The notes under the pieces are model-generated. The model was not told the origin of the DNA, did not search any database, and saw only the letters and a program-made list of their open reading frames with translations. Position numbers and translations under genes: made by a program. This document shows, piece by piece, positions 37,847 through 46,837 of a stretch of 64,000 nt of DNA (position 1 is its first letter; every line of letters starts with the position of its first letter). The stretch covers positions 5,314,597 through 5,378,596 of the forward strand of contig NW_019211455.1 of the NCBI RefSeq assembly GCF_002443255.2, written 5' to 3'. Source of the DNA: Varroa destructor (lineage: Eukaryota > Arthropoda > Arachnida > Mesostigmata > Varroidae).

Positions 37847-40800
37847 CTAAGTGGTACCTAGCTTCATTAACACAATGGCCGCCAATTCATTGTATGCTTT
37901 TGTCACCGGCGAATCAGGTTCGACAACAATGATAGGTTTACCGCTATCGCACCCCTCGCGAATCGCCAAATTCAACGGAATATTGCCTGAAAATCCGTAA
38001 TTAGACATCTAAAACTTTGCGTTACTAATAACGGTTAAGCCGTTGTTCCTACGGCTGTATGGCATGGAGATCTAAAAGCTTAAATGCAATAGTAACCCTA
38101 GTACGTTACTAGGGTTACTATTGCTTTTTCCGGATACTCGAGTATTAGATTTGTAAATACCATCGTAGGATTTCAGCGAAAATGCTATGGTTTTCGGTTG
38201 CTCTTTTTCTCGATGCCCCTAACAAATTTACTGAAAGTCAATAAACCACATATGGAACAACGAAGGCCATGGTTTGATGATAAAAGTTTACTGCAGCTAA
38301 TGGAAAATATATTGGTATTTGATTATGCCCAACGTTTTCGAACCTTAATAGAATATAATAACTGCTTTATGCGAACCTTATCGTTCTCAAACAGATAAAA
38401 GACTGGAGCTTCCTTTTGTTATGCTATAATCCATGAAAAAGTTTTGTGATTAAAGGGTATTACTAACCAATAATTTGCACTCCCATATCGTCAGCCATTT
38501 TTTTCGCTCCGTCCTTTCCAAACATATATGTCGTGTGACCGCATTTTTCACAGATATGCTCGGACATATTTTGCACGACGCCTAGAATAGGCACATTCAT
38601 TTTACGGAACATTTCGATACCTCGTCGCGCATCCAGAAGGGCAACCGGTTGTGGTGTTGTGACGATAACAGCGCCATCTATTGGAATATTTTGAGCTATT
38701 GAAAGTTGAACATCGCCAGTGCCTAAAAACAAAGTTAAAAACGCAGGTTACTGGCAAATAAGTGTCTCCAAGAGCATGTGTCACGAGAAAGCAACTGGAA
38801 TTTCTAGAATACATTAATATGTATATAAAAGCTATTAAACGTTTTTTGTTTATTGATTTTATTAGTAGTTCCTTAGTTGGACCCAAATCAACGCTGTAGA
38901 GTGGTCAGACCGGGCCGACACTATCTAGATTTAAAGAGCTTCACCCTGAGAAGTCTGCGTTAAAGATGAACCTGATCAGATGAATACTTTTGCTCAGGAG
39001 AATCCACTTTTCCACCCCACAATGTTTAATAGCAGTTTAGGTAAATTTTTTGTCACTTCGGAGTTTGAATGAGCAAAAGAGGTGTACAATTTAGTTTAAG
39101 TGAAAATACTAACAATACAATTCTTCAGTGGTAAATCGATGATTTTGCCTGAATACTTCATGATTGGCGAAATAAAAATCATCTCAATTAATCTTTCTAA
39201 GCATGCGATTACTTTTTTCAGGTGCAATGGTTTCTATAAACATGCATAATGCTAACTTTGTTAATTTGCAAAAACGGTTGGTAAAATCTGAATCATTTAG
39301 GCCTATATGGTCTATATTCTCCAGTAGGGTAAATACTTTTTTCTGGGTGATAGGATTTATTAAAATTGAAAAACACGATAAACGCAACAGGGTATTGAGC
39401 TTATGTTAGAAATTATGTGTAACACGAATAAAATATCAGAAGAGATTGACGAGATAACTGCAGCATGGCAGAGGGCCTGTTAAAATATTTTAATTGAAGA
39501 ACGGAATACAGAAGAGTGATTGCAATGGAACATATGACCCTAATAGATCCACTTAATTAGGAAAATCAGATTATTACCGTATAACGGAATCGGTGCCATA
39601 GGATACCAATCGAATTTCAACAGGGTAACTACCGGTAAATGTGGGGATCTACAGTCGAACCATGAATTATTTGTGCTTAGTTGTAAAGTGCATTAAGCCT
39701 GTTTTCTGCTGGTGTTGTTTGTACGATTATGAATTTCGTCTTTTAAATGGCTTTCTTAAACTTTTTTTTTCAGAATATTTTAGACATATCTATGAAAAAA
39801 CCGTCGAAGTCTGCACGAGGTACATTTGGTGCGCGTTTTTTTTTTGAAAAATTGCTTCACATAAAGTAGCGCTTAGAAATTTACATGAAACTCCATGTAC
39901 ATGAGGAACAGCGGTTTTCGTCACCAATCAAAAGCTTTGTCTGAGCTGAATCGAAATTGTATGAATATTTTGGTACTCAAATATCGATTTCTTAATTGAA
40001 AATGCCACCTGAAGATAAAACGTAAATGAAGATAAGAGTACTTATAAATAAGTACTCTATATAAGGCAAGAAGTCTTTTCTACCAATCGATAGATTTTAA
40101 CGAGTCAAGAAAAGATACAACACAGTATCCTACACTTAAAATGAATATTTCTGCATGTAAATGGTGAAAACCCCTAATTTGGTCTCTGTTTTTCCTCATA
40201 GAGTATAGTAGTATAAATATCATTTTAAGCCAATTTCTATAACATGCCAATTGGAAACCTAAAGTGGCAGGTATGGTAAATATCTTCGAAGAACAATTTT
40301 TTCGGAAATAATTTCTGAGAAATATTCTGAAAAAAAATTAAGAAATTAGAACATCTTTTGTGCAAGGTACCCCTTTTTTATGACTTTTCTTAATGCCCAT
40401 CTATAGATTACGACGAGCTGAGTAAAAATGCTAAGCGCATCCTTACACTAAAAATTAATATTTTGGCGAGAAAGCGGTCAAAGATTCGACTGGTTGTATA
40501 GGGTTGCCTATGTAATGAATTTCGACATTATTTTGAGCGACTTCTTAAGTAAACTTTTAGCATATGTGAAGATAAAGCCGTTCGATAACCTAATTCTTCC
40601 CTAAAGGGAAGAACTTGTTTGCTTTTGATAGAGAGCGTAATGTTGACTCGATCAGTAGATCCACTTTTTTCATTTTACACATTTGAGAACCGTTTACCTT
40701 CAAACATAAAATAAAAGAAATATATATATATATATAATGTGTGTGTGTGTGCGTCTAAAGCGAACCAATTGGGAAGCACTCGGTTGATTAAGCTGAAGGA

Positions 40801-42729
40801 GTTACATTTTACTTACCCGGAGGCATATCTACGAATAAGACATCCAGGCCGTCAGATCCCCAGTTAACGTTCCGAAGAAGTCGCTGTACTGCCTGCATAA
40901 CCATAAGACCACGCCAAGTTATTGCAGCTGACTCGTTCACCAAGAAGCCCATCGACATTACACGAACATTGTAGTTCCGCAGAGGCAACATTTGGTTCTC
41001 TTTTACGCGTAGCACAAAAAAGCATTTATAAATACATGATAGTCAACATTAACACTAATTCCACGCTTAAGGTTATTCTAAGGGAAGAAGCATAGATACT
41101 TTTTACATGTAACAATAATTCCAGCGCCTTAAAATAGTATCTACACAGAATGTGAATTTATCAGCTATCTGAACTAAATAGACCCTTATCTGTTAATATA
41201 ATATACAACGTTTCGCTAATATCCGATAATAAGATTCGCTTTCGATCGATTAATATTAGCAGAAGCTCGGTTGGAACTTAAAAAGAGAGAGGTCATATTT
41301 CGGATTAGTTTGCAAAAGGCGACGCATGAAAAACATTTTTGAAACCAAAGTAAAGTATTTACTATTTCTGTTTTTGTCTCTTTTGGCAGATTATGAAAGC
41401 CACATTGCAAAAAACGTCTTGTTTCTAAATTAGAGAAGGTTCTATTCCAACAAAGTCGTGCTAAGGCAGAGAACACCGTCCCACCACAGTCATAATCGGA
41501 TCATCTTCCACATTACTTACGGCTATTCAGCTCAGGTTCCCCTCGTAGATTCATCATCTGCGGGATTGACGGCCCTAATACGTCTGCATCGAGCAGGCCG
41601 ACGCGATAATTTAATATTGCACAACTAATAGCGAGGTTTACTGCAATACAAATATTATTCACATACAACGCACAATGCGGTCAATCTTGAATATCAAAAG
41701 ACGCGTGAAATCTTTGAAAAGGTAAATTTAAAATGTGAAGAGGATTATTTATATTCAAAATACATCGGTGAAAGACAACTGATATATGTTCCGTAGAAAT
41801 TTAGAATTTTAAAAATGGAAAAATTTGAAAATCTTTTTTGTCGTAATCTGTATAACTGATTAATTAAACCAGTGGTTCTAATTAGCGGTAATTTGACGCT
41901 CTCCCTAAGCTGAATAGAACATCGCCGTAACTCGAAATAATTTTCGTTTTTTTTTTGTAGGTCGAATGGATTGACCACTAGATAACTCTAAATTAGTCTA
42001 TTTCTTGGAACAAAAAAGAGATATCCTGTAATTGGTAAATGCATGAATTATAATTATGTATCCACTGATTAAGTAAAACACAAAATAATCACCTGCGGTT
42101 GTTGACTTTCCGACGCCTCCTTTGGCTGACGATATGAGTACAACTTTGTTGACTCCTGGAAGTGGAAATTTTTTGGGAAGGCCTTTTTGCATGTGCGCTA
42201 TCACTCTGTCCGACAGCGGCTATTAAAGAAAAGAGAAAAAAAAACATTATCTCAACCTCTGCATATTTTTATGGATTAAGTCCAATGCTTGGCACAGTCT
42301 TTTTCACGCAAACAAACAGTCAAGACTTTCTATGCGAATTTTAGTACCACATTTTTCTTGGCCGTTTGTAATGCATATTCGAATCCGTTTTATTCATTTT
42401 ACTCATTAATTAAGAGTAACTAGAAATACTCTCTACTTTATAACAATCCACTTTTTTGTGCTGTTGTCATGCAAACATAATGCTTATTCGAAGGTTTACT
42501 TGGTAGACCCGAATTGTTTTCTCTAAAGTTAAACCAACTCATAAATTCGAATTTTCTATATAACCAGATTTGAAAAGTTCATTGAACTTCTACGGGCGCA
42601 GCAACAACGCCCCGAAGAATATACATGTTACAGATAAATAGTTCGTCTAATGTTATCCAAATCGTTTTTATAAGACGATTTTAGTGTAAGTACATTATGG
42701 CTAATCGTTCTATGGAGTTGGCAAGACAT
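37847..42729 (-). CDS. NUBPL: NUBPL/Ind1, mitochondrial Fe-S assembly ATPase
   Basis: Minus-strand exons: 42694-42729 (tentative first), 42093-42219, 41521-41640, 40817-40999, 38468-38722 and 37847-37986 (TAG). All phases fit, giving 286 residues (human 319). The deviant Walker [14 protein letters not shown] lies in the second exon, followed by [29 protein letters not shown], the switch block [13 protein letters not shown] across the 40817/38722 junction, and CEKCGH, the CxxC pair that binds the Fe-S cluster. The last exon holds [23 protein letters not shown] is an Mrp/NBP35 P-loop ATPase that delivers 4Fe-4S clusters to respiratory complex I. The core from 42219 down is secure. The 12-residue start ([12 protein letters not shown]) rests on one ATG, a weak donor (GTACTT) and matching phase. 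It lies 78 bases after the TRAPPC4 stop. Confidence 0.94.
38086..38124. repeat. Perfect 18-bp inverted repeat, 3-base loop
   Basis: Arms 38086-38103 and 38107-38124 are exact reverse complements around CGT. The left arm starts GCAATAGTAACCC. It lies inside the last NUBPL intron. Pairing resumes for three bases after one mismatch outside the stem. Confidence 0.95.
40070..40550. repeat. Pair of diverged direct repeats in a NUBPL intron
   Basis: Blocks at about 40070-40245 and 40380-40550 share an ordered set of matches: TTTTCT, ATAGATT, ACGAG, ATCCT-ACACT-AAAATTAATATTT and, near the end, a CATTTTAAGC-like block followed by TTTCT. Identity by eye is roughly two thirds over about 170 bases. A third partial relative of the distal block may lie at about 39950-39995. 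The blocks sit in the 2-kb intron before exon 38468-38722. Confidence 0.6.
40720..40752. repeat. Compound (TA)n(GT)n microsatellite
   Basis: A run of TA dinucleotides passes into GT dinucleotides at about 40738. It is intronic within NUBPL. Confidence 0.9.
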
Positions 42730-42807
42730 CCTCCACCGTCGCCTAGTTCTAAATGAAATGCATGCAAAAAACCTTACGTACCCATTTTCAGTGTTAACGG
42801 CAGAAAT

Positions 42808-43452
42808 TTACAGTCGATCGATGTTCTCTACTGCGCTTTTGAGATGTTCATCAAACCGTTCGCAACGAATGGGCTGTTCAAGAGCGTAAAATGGGTTTTT
42901 CAAAGCGTAGTCAGCGTATACCTCAAATAACTTTTTTAAGAAAGCCTCAACATTAGCTTGTCGTGGATCTGTAACGGCCATAAACTTGATTCCGGTGACC
43001 GTCTGATAGCAGTACAATCGGAATGAATCTGCTTCTAGAATTTCTATCCCTGATGAGCGATGTTCAGGACTGAGTTGTGAGGCGATTGCGTACAATGAGT
43101 GAAAAGTTGATGCAAAAAACATGCGCTCATTGGACGATGGCTGCATTTTGCCGAACTTTATACTAATCGGGTAGTTGGCTTGATTTTCAAGCACTGCGCC
43201 TATATCGCGGCCATCCTTCAACTTGAGGCCATCAGCAGGTTCACCGTTGATAGCTAAAATAGTATGACCGACCTTTATGCCATCTCGTTCGCCGAAAGTC
43301 ACCTGCCACCTATTCATGTCGCGCTTGGCGGCCAACTTGATGTCGAGAGGATAACGAAACGTCTTCTCGACTTCGAGGGCCGCGGTAGCCGCGTTCCAAT
43401 GATAGATAAGACCACCTGATTTATTCACTATGTAGATGCTTTGAACGCCCAT
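42808..43452 (-). CDS. TRAPPC4: TRAPPC4 (synbindin), TRAPP complex subunit
   Basis: One uninterrupted exon of 214 residues (human 219), starting at the ATG at 43452. An in-frame TTG upstream is not preferred, because MGVQSIYIVNKSGGLIY aligns with the family start. The longin fold is marked by KSGGLIYHW, GERDGIKVGHTILAINGEP (the inserted PDZ-like segment), NERMFFASTFHSL, IASQLSPEHRSSGIE, CYQTVTGIKFM and the late signature DYALKNPFY followed by PIRCERFD. TRAPPC4 is a core subunit of TRAPP, which activates Rab1 at ER-to-Golgi and Golgi membranes. The gene lies 160 bases after the HTD2 stop and 78 bases before the proposed NUBPL start on the same strand. No clear AATAAA lies in that 78-base gap, so its 3' end may overlap NUBPL. 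Confidence 0.97.
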   Translation of the reverse strand: MGVQSIYIVNKSGGLIYHWNAATAALEVEKTFRYPLDIKLAAKRDMNRWQVTFGERDGIKVGHTILAINGEPADGLKLKDGRDIGAVLENQANYPISIKFGKMQPSSNERMFFASTFHSLYAIASQLSPEHRSSGIEILEADSFRLYCYQTVTGIKFMAVTDPRQANVEAFLKKLFEVYADYALKNPFYALEQPIRCERFDEHLKSAVENIDRL

Positions 43453-43612
43453 TGTTCGAGTTCGCAATTTTCTCGATGTAACTTCGAATCACTATTTGTA
43501 CAAGTGTATATAAAAAGTTGCGAGGAAGTTCAACTGAGTTTACTTGATGCTTGCCAAGTTGCGCATATTACAAATACATACAATAACCCTTTAATAAAAT
43601 GCACAGAGAACA

Positions 43613-44478
43613 CTAGGAATTGTTTGTTTGTATAACGGTCTTTTTCTCTACGGTAAGCGCCACTTTGGCCTCTCCGTGCATAACCACACGTCGTGATGAA
43701 TCCCGACAGGTGTACTTTACCGACACAAATCTTTTTCGCTGCTGTATTAGCTCCAGAAATACGGTGACGGGTTCATCGATAAGTAACGCATGTGGAAAGT
43801 GTAGATCTTGATCGATTACAACACACTTTGGAAGGCTCTTGGCTATGAGTCCCGAGACCAAGCCGTTTAGCAATGCTCCATGAACCACACAACGATCAAA
43901 TCCCACCTCATTTGCAGCATGAACATCAATATGTATCGCGTTACGATCACCGGTTATCTCCGCGAAATTCGCGACGTCCCTGGCAGTAAACTGGCGCGAG
44001 GTGCTCGCAACTCCGTTCTTGAGAAACTCCGATGCAGCCGGCGCGGCTGGGAGTCCTACCTAAAATAACGCCCTCCCCGTTAGCCAGCTAAGCTATGAGG
44101 ATTGGCGCTGACGGCGCGACCCGACGGTGGAGGAACAATAGTATCGACAAACAGAAACAACAGGACGAAAGGTAACCAACAATAAAATCCAATATGGTTA
44201 TATAGATTGAGAAAATGCCCCGTTTAATTAGACGTTTAACTGCTATGATAGATAATATGATTTTGTATCAGTGTTTGCTTACAATATTACCAGTAGTTGA
44301 GATTAGTAGCTACCAAACAGTGGCTATAGGGAATTATGATTGTCTATTCTTCCTCTAAATGAGCCAACAGTACTCAGAGCACTGCCAAACGAGACAAAGC
44401 TGCAAAGAGGAAGCTCACCTGAGAACACAGCCGCTGTACTCTATGATGAGTGAACGCTCGGCGGAAACTTGTAAGCAT
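43613..44478 (-). CDS. HTD2: HTD2-like mitochondrial hydroxyacyl-thioester dehydratase
   Basis: Two minus-strand exons, 44419-44478 and 43613-44059, join in phase 0 to 168 residues, the length I recall for human HTD2. Exon 1 (MLTSFRRAFTHHRVQRLCSQ) is basic with no acidic residues, a typical mitochondrial presequence, and ends at CAG before GTGAGC. Exon 2 holds one hotdog fold. FTARDVANFAEITGDRNAIH is the hydratase-2 motif with catalytic Asp and His, and VHGALLNGLVSGL follows. The usual Pro in GD-x-N-P is Ala here, the one odd residue. The enzyme dehydrates 3-hydroxyacyl-ACP in mitochondrial type II fatty acid synthesis, which feeds lipoic acid production. An ATTAAA at 43590-43595 (minus) could be its poly(A) signal. 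In vertebrates HTD2 shares a transcript with RPP14, but no RPP14 was seen here. Confidence 0.92.
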
Positions 44479-45266
44479 ACTCTGACGGTAGCTTAATTGA
44501 AGAAATTAGAATACCTAATTCAAAGGAGACGATGAACACTTAACACGTAAAGTCGTTGCTCTTGGCTCGGCGGAGCACAATGTATGTCACTTTAATGTTT
44601 ATTCGGCGTCGTCTGCTAGAATGTGTAAACACAGAATTCATGAATGAAACAGGATTTTTCAAAAATGGTATGGCGTTGCCGATAATAAAAAACACAAGGA
44701 CGCTCTAGATAGATAGAATAACGTTTCCGCGTTGGCTTGTTTAGCGGTCTTTCGTTGAATTTAGCATAAAGCGAGCACATGGTCGCGATGACAGAGACCC
44801 TAGCGGAGCACGGCTGAACTAAGGGGCGCGAATCTGGCTTTTCCTCAGAGCGTGACAGACTAGGACCGGAGTGAGTCACCTACTGTAGAGTGCCCCGTAT
44901 CCAGGGAGCTTCTACAATAACAAATCGCGGTTAGAGGAAATGGGGTTTCTATCTGCCCGCTGTACAACTGAAAATTAGTATGCTTCGTCAATCAATTTGG
45001 AAGTGATCAGTTATCATGTGAACATTACTTGGAATACTGCTATTTGCTTGCTTATAAATGAGATTAGTTAATGTGAACTTCTCTGAACAGACAACTAACG
45101 TGACTTAATGTGCAGTGACCACTGATACAGCAGAGAAGTTTTTTAAATTGTTTAATATTGACAGAAGCGTGGATGTAGCGCGGATAAAGTCAACAAGTAA
45201 GTGCGATGAGTGGGTGACGACTGTCAAGCAAACGCAAGGATATACCCTACACACTGACACAACATA
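44479..45266. other. Upstream region of HTD2
   Basis: 788 bases between the HTD2 start and an exon-like ATG on the plus strand at 45267. It should hold the HTD2 promoter, but no TATA box or other element stands out. The open frames are short and unrecognised. Confidence 0.4.
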
Positions 45267-46007
45267 ATGGATTACAAGAAGTTTCAAGCTGTAGCGGCCT
45301 TTGTCATGGGATTCATCTCTATGATGTCACGTGTCATCTTAACTGCAGGTTAGACTCAAGTGCAGTGACATTTTCTATAGTAGGATGAATTAATTGTCGA
45401 GTGACGAAAACTTCACTCAAAAACTCTGAGATGTGTTCTATAAAGAAGAGCACTGTGTATTGTTTGAGTACTATGTTGTTAACAAATTAAAATATATATA
45501 TATATGTATTGAAAAGACGCGACATTTTACTTAAAATAATCTAAGCCTGTAGTTTAATTATAATCATCTATTTGCGGATTGCTATTACAATATTTTCACA
45601 CGAATATTTTGTAAATTGCAAATTGCTTCATTCCTGTGGTGAACTTACAGTAAGTAGTCTTCGGGTAAATCAAAAGAAGTTTTCGTTGCTCTAGCTAGAG
45701 AGTATTAGATATATTTATTCGCCGCCGTGGGTTCTCGGCCCGTCTGGCTTCTTTCGCGCTTACCTTACCCGCCACTTTTTCAGATTTCTCGTACGCATTA
45801 GCCAGACACAATTCCTCCATAAAATACTATACTACTGTAGCCGCGCGAACACAGTCTGAACTACTCCTTCTGGCCGTGCCCTTGGTGCTTTGCTTTAAGC
45901 TCCGACTGAAGTACGGATCAGACCGGAATGTGTCGAAGCAGATGTGGTCCTCGAATTTACCACGCCTGGGCGCTCTCATGCGACAATATTGGCTAGTTCG
46001 TTGCTAG
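45267..46007 (+). CDS. Tentative two-exon small membrane protein
   Basis: An ATG at 45267 opens 27 codons (MDYKKFQAVAAFVMGFISMM...), ending in phase 1 at CAG before GTTAGA (45348). After a polypyrimidine acceptor (CCACTTTTTCAG) a frame runs 45784-46007. Joined, they give 101 residues with two hydrophobic stretches (about 6-27 and 50-64). I recognise no family. A caution is that the minus strand of the same GC-rich block is also open from an ATG at about 45980, reading a soluble, polar protein (FEDHICFDTFRSDPYF). The hydrophobic plus reading may be merely its antisense. Only one of the two can easily be right, and neither is supported by homology. Confidence 0.2.
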
Positions 46008-46773
46008 CGTTCTACTGAACCAAAAAATCATTCTGTACTATTCGGTGAACGGAGTCAAGTAACTATAGAGAGAACTCCATTAACAGAAAGATATGTTGAC
46101 CTACGTCTCATGGGTGCGAATTCCTACTGTGCTACTTTTTTAGCTGCTATACATAACCGTCACCTCCGAGTCAATCGCACGAGAACATACACGCCCATGA
46201 TTAAAATGAATTCGATTAATGGGATTGTTTCATTTAAATTGCCTTTAATTGGAACTGCCTTGAGAGACATTCGGATTTCTAAAAAATGCCTTGCTTTGTC
46301 CTATACTAGAATTGTTTACGTGTTCGGATTTAATAATTATTTTATGCAATACATTCGTAATTAATTTTTCTACGTACATTTTCTATTCGAATTTATAACA
46401 GTTTACAGTTCAGTTTTATAGGTTATGTGAGAAACTATTTTTCGGCGTCGTAGGTCGCAACTCGTTAAACGTCTTCAAAGTATATAAAATTGAAAGCACC
46501 TACCAGAAACAACGTACCATGAGCATCATGTTCATTCTATCATCATAATCAAATTCTAGCAACGTTATTCATTAGGTTTACAAAACAGGACTATCTATCA
46601 ATGAATAGCATTGCCAACATTCGAAATTATATAAGAAGAAAAAGAGTATATAGATATATACTCTTTCGAAGTGTGCAGTTTTAGGAAATTAAAAAAAAAA
46701 TACACTATTACTAATAATCTTTTCATCTCAGGTCAGTATATATATATATATATAACCCCATAATTTAGCCCAT

Positions 46774-46837
<64 letters not shown>

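Noticed and set aside
41363..41476. Minus frame that looks like a mitochondrial presequence ([17 protein letters not shown]), considered as NUBPL exon 1
   Set aside because: The first codon is GTG with no ATG in frame, and it lies downstream of NUBPL exons 2 and 3, inside the following intron.
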